DNA from: a virus
Length of the DNA stretch: 35,580 bases
IMG/VR virus record: IMGVR_UViG_3300040751_001482
Location: 1-35,580 of that record
Reading direction: 5' to 3' (one strand)
Shown here: in pieces, positions 17,368 to 27,908 of the stretch
Numbering within the stretch: the first letter of the stretch is position 1
Layout: every line of letters starts with the position of its first letter
Made by a program: the position numbers and the translations under genes
The notes under the pieces: generated by a model
The model's database searches: none
What the model saw: the letters and a program-made list of their open reading frames with translations, nothing else
Told to the model about the DNA's origin: nothing

Positions 17368-18275
17368 TACTGTGTAATATTTGTAAAGTTTTTACTAAAG
17401 TCTATGTTAGTGCCTCTGTCTTGTTTAACTTCATACAACAAATTGTTAAATTCATCACGAATTTCAAACAAGTTGTACTGTTTGTATATATTCAAGTCAT
17501 TATCATATAATGTGTATATACCATCTTCAATCGACTTAGTCTGATTACCGTACAATGCAATAGCAAGTGTTTCAACATCATGTTGTGCCATTTCAATTTC
17601 AACCGTTATAGGGTTAAAAAATGTATTTGTAATTATAATATTTTGATTTGGCTGACCTATAAATGGTGTTGCACTCGGTTTATTTGATGGCGCACTCGAT
17701 GGTGATACAGTACAGAATAATAGGTCACTTCCACTGTCAACATATCTATATCTAATAGATTTTTGTGATGAGTTAGTGAGGTTAGTCACTACAGGTTCAC
17801 AATAAAATGATGAGGTAATAATTCTATAAAAATTAGTAATCTTAGTCCCGTCATCATTTAAATATTCTACTCTATGTCCTACTAAACCTTGATTAATAAA
17901 CCTGTTTCTAAACTGTGCAGGCACACTATTTAAATCTATTATAATCCCTTTTACGTTAGGTAATGCTGAAAGAACTCCACAATCTGTAATGGTGGTTCTA
18001 ATTTCCGCAGGTCTTATGTATAAGGTGTAAATACCTAATTGGTTGAACTCGTCAGCCGGTAATTTTAAATTATATAACCCACCAAGAATTTCAACATCCG
18101 CATTACCTCCTGTATCTGCATTATGAAAATACGGAGTTAATACTTCTGTTGCGTCCAATGTTTTTAATGTAAAATCATTTGTAACATCTCTTGATGGAGT
18201 ATAGTTTAATATGATTTCTACGTCCTCAGGGGACATATCTGCTGGTCTTGTCGTTCCGTATGTTCCTAACGCCAT
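17367..18275 (-). CDS. Uncharacterised structural protein (302 aa)
   Basis: No family recognised. The protein starts MALGTYGTTRPADMSPEDVE with ATG at 18275, 1 nt after the preceding stop. It appears beta-rich, contains a mini Ser/Pro linker (SPSSAPSNKPSATP, about 193-206) that echoes the TPS stalks downstream, and ends in a Tyr/Asn-rich segment. Position inside a tightly coupled baseplate operon makes a baseplate or tail-tip role likely. It could be an adaptor for the fibres encoded downstream; nothing in the sequence tests this. Confidence 0.7.
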   Translation of the reverse strand: MALGTYGTTRPADMSPEDVEIILNYTPSRDVTNDFTLKTLDATEVLTPYFHNADTGGNADVEILGGLYNLKLPADEFNQLGIYTLYIRPAEIRTTITDCGVLSALPNVKGIIIDLNSVPAQFRNRFINQGLVGHRVEYLNDDGTKITNFYRIITSSFYCEPVVTNLTNSSQKSIRYRYVDSGSDLLFCTVSPSSAPSNKPSATPFIGQPNQNIIITNTFFNPITVEIEMAQHDVETLAIALYGNQTKSIEDGIYTLYDNDLNIYKQYNLFEIRDEFNNLLYEVKQDRGTNIDFSKNFTNITQ

Positions 18276-18276
18276 T

Positions 18277-19332
18277 TTATTGTTCTTCTTTTATTTTAAA
18301 GAAACCGTACCCATAAGATACTAAGTCTCCTATATTATCTACTTCACCGAGTCTCTGTATTCCTTCAAACGCAGAGTTTTTACCTCTATCAATAAATATT
18401 TGTGATTGTATTTCTGGAGAGGAAACTACACCAAATAATACTTCTTCTTTTGTAATAGGTTCTGCAACCAACATTTCTTCAGTTAAACCCTGACTTTCCA
18501 TAAAGAAAATAGTTTTACCATTTGGATAATCGTAGTAATCTACGTTTTGTATTGTATACGCGGTGTAAGCGTCTGTTATCTCTGTTACTCTTCCGTAATT
18601 TTCGTTATTTCTTTTAACAACAACTGATGTGTTATATTTAGTAGGTCCGTATAATTTTAAGTTAGTTAACTTAGAAGAAGTATACCCACTGATTGTAAAC
18701 GTTTGATTGGATACCTGTGCCTCTACAGTATTTTCTGAGTCACCAGTAAAAATAAAATCGTAACTTATAGGTATATTTGCCCAACTACCCCCTTGAGGAG
18801 TGAACGTTATATTACCTAACGGATTATTAATCGTTATAGGTGTATTTGGGATATCAATAGGTTTTTCGATATCTGTAATACCCCACGGATTTTTTTGAGT
18901 TAATTTTATTACATATCTATCCGCAGTAGGAGGATAAGTATGTTCTTTGTAATTAGGAAATTTTTCTGTAAAGGGTTCCACAGTACCATCTCCCCAATCA
19001 ATAGTATAATTAGATAACTTTAAAAACTTTTTAAATTCATCCGATGTGTTGTATAAATAAATCTTATATTGATTTGTGGGGTCACCACTTATAGTAAAAT
19101 TAGTTACGACATCTTTCTGTAATATAAATCCATCAAAAGGTGAGTAAAAACCCATATCGTCAAATGTCTCCGTAAATAATAAGGGTATAGACATATCCGT
19201 TAATATTTCAGAAGACAAAACACTAGACATACCTGAATAATACCCGAAGGTTATACCGCTAAGTGTTTTTTCTGCAATATCACCTTTGATTGTTTCAGGA
19301 GAAATTTTTATATAGTAGTTTTGTTGGTTCAC
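18277..19332 (-). CDS. Structural protein with PKD-like domain (351 aa)
   Basis: A GTG start at 19332 overlaps the TGA of the previous gene as GTGA, which supports this start. Residues about 78-160 look like a PKD/Ig-like beta-sandwich: DWGDGTVEPF at 112-121 and HTY at 131-133 match the conserved WGDG...HTY signature. PKD domains in phages usually sit in surface-exposed tail proteins and mediate weak carbohydrate or protein contacts. The N-terminal region and the C-terminal 190 residues are not recognised. Baseplate or fibre-attachment role is inferred from context. Confidence 0.72.
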   Translation of the reverse strand: MNQQNYYIKISPETIKGDIAEKTLSGITFGYYSGMSSVLSSEILTDMSIPLLFTETFDDMGFYSPFDGFILQKDVVTNFTISGDPTNQYKIYLYNTSDEFKKFLKLSNYTIDWGDGTVEPFTEKFPNYKEHTYPPTADRYVIKLTQKNPWGITDIEKPIDIPNTPITINNPLGNITFTPQGGSWANIPISYDFIFTGDSENTVEAQVSNQTFTISGYTSSKLTNLKLYGPTKYNTSVVVKRNNENYGRVTEITDAYTAYTIQNVDYYDYPNGKTIFFMESQGLTEEMLVAEPITKEEVLFGVVSSPEIQSQIFIDRGKNSAFEGIQRLGEVDNIGDLVSYGYGFFKIKEEQ

Positions 19333-20627
19333 GATGGATTTACATATTCATACCAATTTATTGGATTTCCGACACCTAACCTTATATCGGTTTCGGTGTC
19401 TTTTATCTCATATTCATAATTATCTATGTCTAACTGAACTTTGTAATAAAATTTCTTACTTTTTTCGAAAGTAAATTTTTCGGATAGTTGTGATTGTGGT
19501 GAATTCATCATCCTAATAAATTGTCCTGTTTTTGCATTAAAAAACTTTGCACTCATATATAGTGTATCAATATTCACATAAGTAGGATTTTTTAACCAAT
19601 AGATAAAATAACCCTCTTTATCACCAATATAGTCTAATACAAAATTTGGTAATTTTATATCTACGTTTGGTGGGGCAATGTCTAAAACCGGTGTCGCCCC
19701 TGTTCCTATACCTTGTGGGTTTGGATTTACATCTCCTCCTTCACCCGGCGGGTCAGGTTCTATAGGTGTTGTACCATCATCACCAGTAGGAAATAATGGA
19801 CCTCCACCACCCCCACTGTCACCAAAACCACCAGGACCCGGTACTAACTTATCAATTATTAAACCCTTATATGTTTTTTGATTTGTTTCTTCCGCCTTTC
19901 TTTTTTGGAGGTTTAATTCATATTCCAACTGTGCTTTATAAGCCCTATTTTCAGGGTTCATTTTCTGTTTATTTTTTGTGAGAGTTTGATTTTTTGTCAG
20001 TATCTCATTCAAAGTATCTTCATACACTTTTGCCGCCGATGAAACTGTGGTTGAATTTCTACCACCACCGCCGGCTGGTGTGTCAGGTAATACAACTGGT
20101 ATTGTGGGTCCGTTCACAGAACTTGAGGTTCCTGTAAATGGTGTTGTGTTCGATAATTTTACTTTACCTTGTTGTGTGGGTATTATTATTGTTAAATAAA
20201 TTTGTTGTGTTTCTGAGTCTGTAGTATCATATAAATCTAATTTAAAGAAACTCCTTTTAAATGAATTTGCAGTGTAGTATATCTCAGCCTCATTAAAGCT
20301 AGTACCTGTAAAATTAGGGTTTTCTGTAAAATCATAATCACTAACCCATAAATCAGTATCTGACGAGGTAGTAGAGTCTACACCCACACTTCTATCAAAA
20401 AACATAAATTTATATTCAATACTTGTTTTTGTTTCTCCTTGATAAACCCAATCTTTATGTGCGTATCGAGTTACTTCAAAATCTTCAATAGGATTTATAA
20501 CTTCCTCCGTGACTTTTTCCTCATACTTATCCAATAAATCATCTCTACCTAATAAATCTGTTTTTATTTGGATGGGAATATTAAGGTATCTATCTTCACT
20601 ATTAAGATTAAATTTATACTTATTCAC
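19329..20627 (-). CDS. Structural protein with helical and Gly/Pro-rich linker (432 aa)
   Basis: A GTG start at 20627 overlaps the stop of the 571-aa gene by 8 nt (GTGAATAA); no nearby ATG is available. Residues 1-180 are mixed. Residues about 196-255 are rich in K, E, Q and N and probably form a long helix or coiled coil. Residues about 262-310 form a Gly/Pro/Asp-rich linker (GPGGFGDSGGGGGPLFPTG). A compact C-terminal domain (about 315-432) follows. The two-domain-plus-hinge layout is typical of a structural connector. No family recognised. Confidence 0.7.
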   Translation of the reverse strand: MNKYKFNLNSEDRYLNIPIQIKTDLLGRDDLLDKYEEKVTEEVINPIEDFEVTRYAHKDWVYQGETKTSIEYKFMFFDRSVGVDSTTSSDTDLWVSDYDFTENPNFTGTSFNEAEIYYTANSFKRSFFKLDLYDTTDSETQQIYLTIIIPTQQGKVKLSNTTPFTGTSSSVNGPTIPVVLPDTPAGGGGRNSTTVSSAAKVYEDTLNEILTKNQTLTKNKQKMNPENRAYKAQLEYELNLQKRKAEETNQKTYKGLIIDKLVPGPGGFGDSGGGGGPLFPTGDDGTTPIEPDPPGEGGDVNPNPQGIGTGATPVLDIAPPNVDIKLPNFVLDYIGDKEGYFIYWLKNPTYVNIDTLYMSAKFFNAKTGQFIRMMNSPQSQLSEKFTFEKSKKFYYKVQLDIDNYEYEIKDTETDIRLGVGNPINWYEYVNPS

Positions 20628-22335
20628 AATCGTCAGTTATTGGTGCAAAAATTATGTCATTAAATAGGTTTATATTTCGTTTCATCGGAGTTAATAAGAA
20701 CATAATATTTTTAAATGGATAATGACATCCGTTTAAAAAAGGTATATTTAATCCGTTACCATCAGTATCTATATAACCATAATTATATAAGTCTCTCCAT
20801 CTCCACTGATTATCATACTTAGAGAAAAACGCATAATCAGGAATTAAATCTACTTTGTCTTTATCTCCCGTTTCTATATAATCAGAATAAACCCTAATAG
20901 GTACACTATAATGAGGTTCATATGTATATCCATCAGGTAAGTTGTTATTACTTTCGTTATCAAAAATATTTGGGTTATAGGATATTTTGTGATTAATTTT
21001 ACTTAATACAGTTTCCTGTTGTTCGTAATTATTGTACTCACAAACAGACCCCATAATTTCATGACCTACGGGTAATGTTTTATTATAATAAAAATTCAAA
21101 CCGTCTTTTTGATAGTTTCCGTTTGGTATGTCGTCTCTATTAAGTGTATTATTGATTGACCACCAACTATCTATTTCAGTATCTTTAAAATTTAAATCCC
21201 ATCCCACTTGTATTCCTGTTTCGTTATTAGCGTAATACGGATTATTAAACCATCCCATATAACCTCTGTTTACTATTGTTACGAATAACTCGGTGATTGG
21301 CCGGTCTAAATTATCTCTTAAATCACTAATATCAATATCTTTATCAAAAGAAAAACCCACAGTAAGTGAACCATCTTTTATTGACGTTCTTTGTATGTTA
21401 TTAGGTGTAAGTGCAGAATATTCCAATTGTTTTTTAATTGGGAAAGGGTTCCTTTCAAACCCCATCTTAGTTATGTCTGCAAAACTATTTTTAGTTAAAA
21501 TTTTATGTTTTCTAACATAATATTCAGAAGTGGTTTCTAATTTATTATTTATATCAGCAACTCTTTTAAAATTCCCAACCGCATAATTTCCAAACAAAGG
21601 GTCATCAAATCCATAATCAAAAATAGAAAAAACAGTATCTTCGTTACCATATGAACTATCACCTAAACTATATACCTCAAAATATTGTTTACCATCTATA
21701 ACATTTTTCGTATAAATCCAATCACCCACAGAAAGGTTATGTTTAAAACCGCAATAAAACGTTATTAGGTTTTTACCCTTATTTTGTTTATTGAGAATGT
21801 AATAAGGTACACCGTCCGTAACTATAAAACTATTTACTGATGTTCCACTTTCGTAGTTAACTCTTTGTGTTAAATATTGGTCTGTTTTTTTTTCTGACGC
21901 ATATGAAACATATACCGACCAATTATATGTTGTGGCACTTTTATTAACAAAGGGTATATGCCCATCAATACCTCTTGTTCTATAAAATGTAAATTCATCA
22001 TATTGTGGATAACCCTTCCAAGGTGCATTATTTTCAACGGAGTTTAAGGTGTCAATATAAAATAACGAATTTAAAAATGGTTCATAGGTTGTTTGACCAC
22101 TTATAGTATTGTTAAATATGTTAGTTATCTTACCCGCGATTCTAAAAGTGGAAGATGATTGTCTCTCTTTATCAAACCTTTCTTCTAAGTTTACTATGAT
22201 AGACCTATCACCTTCTATTATATTTTTTTTAGTGTTTTCTAAATTTACATTAACAGATACATCATTATTAGAGGCACCCGCAAATCGGTCTTCACCTCTA
22301 ATTATTCTAATTTCTGACGATTTTTTATTAGTCAT
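20620..22335 (-). CDS. Uncharacterised structural protein (571 aa)
   Basis: ATG at 22335 overlaps the stop of the 1832-aa gene by one base (TAATG). The protein starts MTNKKSSEIRIIRGEDRFAG, is rich in Asn, Tyr and Asp, and has no signal peptide, membrane segment or catalytic motif that I can see. Its place after gp25, gp6 and a large baseplate protein parallels gp8 or later wedge genes in cyanophage-type T4 relatives, but I see no sequence motif that supports a specific equivalence. Confidence 0.72.
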   Translation of the reverse strand: MTNKKSSEIRIIRGEDRFAGASNNDVSVNVNLENTKKNIIEGDRSIIVNLEERFDKERQSSSTFRIAGKITNIFNNTISGQTTYEPFLNSLFYIDTLNSVENNAPWKGYPQYDEFTFYRTRGIDGHIPFVNKSATTYNWSVYVSYASEKKTDQYLTQRVNYESGTSVNSFIVTDGVPYYILNKQNKGKNLITFYCGFKHNLSVGDWIYTKNVIDGKQYFEVYSLGDSSYGNEDTVFSIFDYGFDDPLFGNYAVGNFKRVADINNKLETTSEYYVRKHKILTKNSFADITKMGFERNPFPIKKQLEYSALTPNNIQRTSIKDGSLTVGFSFDKDIDISDLRDNLDRPITELFVTIVNRGYMGWFNNPYYANNETGIQVGWDLNFKDTEIDSWWSINNTLNRDDIPNGNYQKDGLNFYYNKTLPVGHEIMGSVCEYNNYEQQETVLSKINHKISYNPNIFDNESNNNLPDGYTYEPHYSVPIRVYSDYIETGDKDKVDLIPDYAFFSKYDNQWRWRDLYNYGYIDTDGNGLNIPFLNGCHYPFKNIMFLLTPMKRNINLFNDIIFAPITDDCE

Positions 22336-25300
22336 TATAAATTAAAAATATATTTCTTTATGTATCTATTTACTGCGGATTTACCTCTTTTTAAACCAAA
22401 ATAAAAATAGAACGGAGAACCAACTCTAAAGTTATTACTATTCGAATTATTTGATGGGAAAGAATCGTATTCAGGGTCTGTAGAACTTCTGTTAAATATA
22501 TGACCTTTACCATAACCATAATTAGGTTTCATATAGGGTTGGTTAGACTCAAAAAAATCATCTCCTTGATATTTTGATGCAAAGATGTACTCCGTTTGCC
22601 AATTATTATACTCTGTACCAAATAATCCGTTACTATTCATATACCACATATAGTACGGTACTATTTGTGTTTTCTCATATCCAAAATAATTTGTAGGACC
22701 TTCAGGATTTGTACCAAACGTAGTTGTACCGTTAGTCAATACTCTTCTGTCTATAGTATTTGAACTGAACCATATACCAAATCTATCGTCAGCAACCGTA
22801 ATTGCATCGTCACAATAATTTCCGTCTAAAAATGGTACTACACCATATTCCGAATTAATTGCAACCATCTGAGCGAAGTCTCCATCAACCCTTGCGTCAA
22901 AGAATCGACTTAAAGCGGTACCCAACTCTCTTGAGAATAATTGTCCGATTGATGCGTCACCAGTATTACTAAATTGTTCTAAGAAACTTGTATTTGCTAA
23001 TCTAGATAATAAAAATAAATTCACTACATCTGTTGGGTTTTGGTAGGACGTAGACGTTATTGTGTCAATTATATATCCTTCAAAATCGGGTGAGAAAGCA
23101 ATTTCTTTAGTAAACTCGTCTCTAGGCCCCAATTCCATAATAGTAGTGGGGAACCATATATTCTTTAAGTTTTGACCGTAATAGTAGTCTCTACTAGGTA
23201 CCTGACCCACAAACTGATTAATATTATCGTCAAATGGTGTTGACCTATAATAAAAAGAGTTAGTGTCGGTATTAAAATATATTGGACCCTGTCTTCTTAA
23301 TGCGGCAAATGGTTGTTGTGGGTCACCACAATACCTATACCTTTTAACTTCATTTTCACTTCCGTATAATGTTTGTTTTTGAAAAGTTGGCATGTATAAA
23401 GTTCCGTTTAACCAATTGTTTTGGAATGATTCTCCAATAACTCCCTGACATACCGCAAACATAAATCTCATTCTTGTACGATATTCAAAAAACATTTCAA
23501 TATCCGCCCTTAGAGTCCTAACCGGTTTTTTAATTACAAAAGTATAACAACCATTATTAAGTCTTTGGTCTGAACTTATATTCCACTCGTCATCTAATGG
23601 TATATCACAAGGTTGTTCTACTCCGAAACTTTCACCACTACCACTATAACAACCTAATGGTACCATGGCATCGCAATTAAATGTTGATAGTAATAATGAT
23701 GTTTCACAATTAGTGTCTTCAATCATATCTTCATACGTACCACTTGCATCTGTAGGTACTATGGAACCCGCGATGTCTGTAACAGTACCATCATCTTCAG
23801 CTAAAAATAACTGTTGTCTTAAATTTAAATGTAGAGCATATCTTCTATATTGTATCTTTTTACTTGCCACGAATACTCCAAAATCTGGTGAGTCAAAATT
23901 ATCAGATGATGGTATTCTATCTGAGCGGAATAATATTTTTTGACTATTAACCATCTTAGTGTGTGGTACACCTTCGCTCTCATCACCATCTTTATAATCT
24001 TCAGGTAAATATAAAGGTGAAACAGTTATTAACTGTCTATTACCATTAGCGGATAACTGTCTTCTTCTACTATCTGGGTTTGTTTGCATATCATCCCCAT
24101 CCGCGTTATTTGGTCCTCTATAATTATACTGATATCCACAACCTTCAATACTTCTTTGAAACCATGAGTTTATTCCGTATCTTGGAAATTTACCCGAATT
24201 TAGTCCAGGTAAAACTCCTCCATTTTCTTCTGACCAATTTACCCCCAAGTAATCGGAAAACCCACTGGGTGTGTGTACCCCATTACCAAACATTCCCATC
24301 CATCTTTCAAATGAACCATTAGGGTTAGACGAACCTGAACTATATGTTCTTTTTACTTCTGTAAACTGTTTATCAAGTGACACATATTTGTTTGGACAGT
24401 AAGTATTAAACTCTTGCCATAAATTTTCGTCAGGTGTAAACAAATATGGTTTATGCCATAAGTTAGTATTAAAATCATAACCAACTATATTATCTGAAGA
24501 GTCATATCTTCTACCGTTATTATCACAATTGTGGAAATATAATTTATTCTTATTATTTAGATTTTCTTGCCATATTCTATAGTGAGCAATGGCAGTATAA
24601 TCATCATTCCTCCAAGGAGGGTTACTCATCATATCATCATTGGCCTGTATAGGTATATTTAAAAAGTAATCACCTGTAACTGTCACCGTATCTGAAAAAT
24701 CATGTAAATTATTTACTCCATGTCCAAATAACTTTGATAAGTCGTATTTAATCCTTTGTCTTGGCATATATGGGTCAACGCCTCTAACAGCAACAACAAT
24801 CCTTATACTACTAGAATCTTCGGGTGTAATAGAACCATAATTAGATGTGTTTTTAGTTATAGATTCACTATATCCCATTTCTTCTCCATTCCAGTTATTA
24901 CCATATGTTTGATAATAATCAGTTATATATCTAACTAATACACTTGCCGTTACGTTATTATACCCATCAGGTTCTGAACTGTTAGCGTCACCACTAAATC
25001 TTTTATATCTTGTATTCCACGCATTGCTATTTTGTGATGGCTCTCCTTTAGAGAAAATATCCCAAATACTAAACGTCTTTATGCATTGGAAGTATTCTAC
25101 TCCTGACTTAAAGTTATATGACATTGTGGTAGCTGTATTATATAACTGTACTGTCACATCTTTTATAGTACCTTGCCTATCTATATATCTTAAGTTTCTA
25201 TTAATATATGAAGTTTCACTACCTTCACAAGTACCTGTTATACCCGTATTATCAAATTGATTACCGTCAGGAAATGCGACATAGTTTGGGTCATTAATAT

Positions 25301-27833
25301 TTTGTGGATTATTAAAAAAGAATAATTGTCCGTTCTCCATAGTTTCTCCTGGGTCCAGTACCATAATAAACGCATTATCTAACCATCTATTAAAAGTGTT
25401 AGATGGTGGTTGTATTGAAGCGCCGGGTATCTGATTATTTAATATTTCACCTTTTATACAAGTCGTAGTTCTCATATTATACTCTAAACTATTTAAAGGT
25501 GCTGGATATTCGCCTGCACTTGATGTGTCCCATCCATTAGTATTTAGTTTATTAGTGGCAATCGCAGACTCTCCAAAATACATTTTTCTACGATTTAATA
25601 AATTAAGAGCCTGCGCCCATGTAGGTTGAGACCCACTTTTCCATCTTATCCTAACATTATTACCTTTAACAACAGGATATGCCGGTGATTTATACCACTG
25701 TACTTGGTCTCTTCTATTAAAGGAGTTGGCTACTGACCAATCACAATCTTCTATCCCGTCTCCCTCTTCTTTTAATTGTCTAGTATAATAACCGTTTTTA
25801 CTATATTCATCATAACCCGCCGACATAATACTTTTAGCGGTTATTCTATACTCCGCACTAGCAATACCATTACAGTCTTGGTCATCCCCAACACTTTCAG
25901 CACTAAATGAACCCTGATAAAGTTCAGTATAAGAAGCGTCAATTAATGGTCCAAAATTAACTTCATCTGCATAACTCTCTAATTGTGATGCAGTATCACT
26001 ACTTTCCTCTTCAGGTATACCTGAATCACATGCACAGGCTTCACAATCAGGATAACTTATCATCGGTAATGTAATATTACTAAATGGACTATCTTTTGGT
26101 GGTGGTGTTATTTCTTTTTTAACACAATCTTCTTTTGATTTTTTTCTTGAGAAGAATGCAACAATTAAACATATACTATATAATACAAAGTTAATTATCG
26201 CCTTTATGACTATTATTATCGCTCTAACTAATGGCCATATTAATGTTATAACATGAGCCACCACTAGTAACGCAATTAAAGGTAGAGTTAATATAGATAT
26301 TAAAAAGTTAAATAAGAAAATTAAAAAATTACCATTTCTTTGCGCGTCATTAACAGGTAACGGGTTATTTTCACTTTGACAGGTTTTATCATTTATTTCT
26401 TTTATACCTAAGTGTTTTATTCTATTTCTTCCCCATTTAAACCTATCAATATGAGATGCCACAGTATAAACTTTGTTGTAATTAAATTGATAGAAGCTGT
26501 CTTCGCAATTTATTGCCGCGACTTTATCATAGTAGTCATCCCAATTTAATGAAAACGCATAAGATTTGTTTCTTTCTTCATCTGTAGGTATAAGTGTTTC
26601 AAGATACTCTCTTCTTTCTGCTTGATTTTCAGGTATTTCTTCTATTGTTGTTCCTGTCCACCCGTGTTCTCTAATGTTTGGTATTAAGTAATCCGCTCTT
26701 ATTATATCATTTTTTAATCCGTTCTCGTTTTGGTACTTTATCCTAAATCTGTATTTACCTTTGGTTGGTATACCTACAGTAGGGTCTAACGAAATAACTT
26801 GTTCCCCAAATTCATTAGTTATAACATAGTCTAGATTCATGGGTAGGTCGACCATCCATGTGCCATTCTCATCTATTACATTACCTCCGTCCTCTAAAAA
26901 GTATTGTTCTAATATTGGTTGTCCTTCTGAATCTACATCAATTGTTTGTCTTAATGCTAAAATTTGACCTGGTCCCGCGACAGTATCACATAATTTACCT
27001 AAATCATTTTTTGGTTTACAATTACCTTTTAGGAAATCATCTTCAGTACTAGTAAATAATGACCCCATAAAAATAGCCTGTGGTGATATTTCAATACCTA
27101 AATCTCTTAAATCAAAATCTGAACGAGTAATACCTATGTCACATAATTCATTATCCCCCCAAAATGGTGTTACTTCAACTTCAACAACACTATTAACGAT
27201 TTGTGGTAAACTATCTAAGTCTTGTGACGCCTTAAAATTTTGTCCGTTAAACTGAGAGGGTGCCCCCATACCCATCCTTATTAGGTCAGCTGGTCTTAAA
27301 GAAAATTGACCCATATTAGATAGGTCTAAATCCATCACTAATTTATGCTGCCCTAATGGAACACCAACAATCATAAAATCACCAGATTCGTTAGTTTTTA
27401 CGGTATATTTATAATATTTTTCATAAACCTGTAATACTTCTTTTCTTGTTAAAACGTCCTCTCTATCAGGGAATGTACCTGTAGGTGTGTGTCCTCCGTA
27501 TTCTTTTTTGTACGGTAATAAATTATATCTATACCCATCATCATTTTTAGTTTTTAGATTTTTATATGGGTAAAGTGTAGATATGATAGGGTTATTTTCA
27601 TCTACATTATCTAATGGTACAAAAACAGATATTGTGGCGTTTGGTATACCAAAACCTCCGTTAGCGATTACTCTACCAACAATAATACCGTAATCGGCGC
27701 AGAACCTTTCATATAAGTCCTCTTGTCTTAATTTTAAAGATAAGATTTCTAAAAAGTCAAAATCTTGTTCTATATTTATTCTGACTTCTTTATCGACACC
27801 AACTTCGGTTTTTAATCTATATGATTTTGGCAT
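22335..27833 (-). CDS. Giant baseplate/tail structural protein with hydrophobic segment (1832 aa)
   Basis: Largest gene in the window. Residues about 49-170 look like a carboxypeptidase-regulatory-like beta-sandwich (IIVGRVIANGGFGIPNATIS, then TNESGDFMIVGVPLGQHKL). Residues 503-561 are strongly hydrophobic, with only R537 and K544 as charges, followed by RKKSK and a Cys cluster (DCEACACDSG). This could make two or three membrane helices, unusual for a soluble virion protein. The remaining 1250 residues are rich in Asn, Tyr, Ser and Gly and look like beta-rich structural domains. Position directly after gp6 matches gp7 in T4 relatives, but the gpI-like motif is in the 983-aa protein, so I do not call it gp7. 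ATG at 27833 follows a 75-nt gap with a palindrome. Confidence 0.78.
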   Translation of the reverse strand: MPKSYRLKTEVGVDKEVRINIEQDFDFLEILSLKLRQEDLYERFCADYGIIVGRVIANGGFGIPNATISVFVPLDNVDENNPIISTLYPYKNLKTKNDDGYRYNLLPYKKEYGGHTPTGTFPDREDVLTRKEVLQVYEKYYKYTVKTNESGDFMIVGVPLGQHKLVMDLDLSNMGQFSLRPADLIRMGMGAPSQFNGQNFKASQDLDSLPQIVNSVVEVEVTPFWGDNELCDIGITRSDFDLRDLGIEISPQAIFMGSLFTSTEDDFLKGNCKPKNDLGKLCDTVAGPGQILALRQTIDVDSEGQPILEQYFLEDGGNVIDENGTWMVDLPMNLDYVITNEFGEQVISLDPTVGIPTKGKYRFRIKYQNENGLKNDIIRADYLIPNIREHGWTGTTIEEIPENQAERREYLETLIPTDEERNKSYAFSLNWDDYYDKVAAINCEDSFYQFNYNKVYTVASHIDRFKWGRNRIKHLGIKEINDKTCQSENNPLPVNDAQRNGNFLIFLFNFLISILTLPLIALLVVAHVITLIWPLVRAIIIVIKAIINFVLYSICLIVAFFSRKKSKEDCVKKEITPPPKDSPFSNITLPMISYPDCEACACDSGIPEEESSDTASQLESYADEVNFGPLIDASYTELYQGSFSAESVGDDQDCNGIASAEYRITAKSIMSAGYDEYSKNGYYTRQLKEEGDGIEDCDWSVANSFNRRDQVQWYKSPAYPVVKGNNVRIRWKSGSQPTWAQALNLLNRRKMYFGESAIATNKLNTNGWDTSSAGEYPAPLNSLEYNMRTTTCIKGEILNNQIPGASIQPPSNTFNRWLDNAFIMVLDPGETMENGQLFFFNNPQNINDPNYVAFPDGNQFDNTGITGTCEGSETSYINRNLRYIDRQGTIKDVTVQLYNTATTMSYNFKSGVEYFQCIKTFSIWDIFSKGEPSQNSNAWNTRYKRFSGDANSSEPDGYNNVTASVLVRYITDYYQTYGNNWNGEEMGYSESITKNTSNYGSITPEDSSSIRIVVAVRGVDPYMPRQRIKYDLSKLFGHGVNNLHDFSDTVTVTGDYFLNIPIQANDDMMSNPPWRNDDYTAIAHYRIWQENLNNKNKLYFHNCDNNGRRYDSSDNIVGYDFNTNLWHKPYLFTPDENLWQEFNTYCPNKYVSLDKQFTEVKRTYSSGSSNPNGSFERWMGMFGNGVHTPSGFSDYLGVNWSEENGGVLPGLNSGKFPRYGINSWFQRSIEGCGYQYNYRGPNNADGDDMQTNPDSRRRQLSANGNRQLITVSPLYLPEDYKDGDESEGVPHTKMVNSQKILFRSDRIPSSDNFDSPDFGVFVASKKIQYRRYALHLNLRQQLFLAEDDGTVTDIAGSIVPTDASGTYEDMIEDTNCETSLLLSTFNCDAMVPLGCYSGSGESFGVEQPCDIPLDDEWNISSDQRLNNGCYTFVIKKPVRTLRADIEMFFEYRTRMRFMFAVCQGVIGESFQNNWLNGTLYMPTFQKQTLYGSENEVKRYRYCGDPQQPFAALRRQGPIYFNTDTNSFYYRSTPFDDNINQFVGQVPSRDYYYGQNLKNIWFPTTIMELGPRDEFTKEIAFSPDFEGYIIDTITSTSYQNPTDVVNLFLLSRLANTSFLEQFSNTGDASIGQLFSRELGTALSRFFDARVDGDFAQMVAINSEYGVVPFLDGNYCDDAITVADDRFGIWFSSNTIDRRVLTNGTTTFGTNPEGPTNYFGYEKTQIVPYYMWYMNSNGLFGTEYNNWQTEYIFASKYQGDDFFESNQPYMKPNYGYGKGHIFNRSSTDPEYDSFPSNNSNSNNFRVGSPFYFYFGLKRGKSAVNRYIKKYIFNL

Positions 27834-27843
27834 AAAATTTCTT

Positions 27844-27869
27844 TTAAGATAAATAGTTATTTATCTTAA
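27844..27869. promoter_or_regulatory. Perfect 12-bp inverted repeat upstream of the 1832-aa gene
   Basis: ttaagataaata, 2 nt, then tatttatcttaa: two perfect 12-bp arms in the 75-nt gap between the gp6-like stop and the next ATG, 10 nt before that start. A second short palindrome (aattttaaaatt, 27868-27879) abuts it. It could be an operator, an RNA processing hairpin or part of a promoter. It lacks the GC stem and U-run of a terminator. Confidence 0.4.
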
Positions 27870-27908
27870 TTTTAAAATTAAAAACAAAAAAGTATACTAA
27901 AACTGAAT

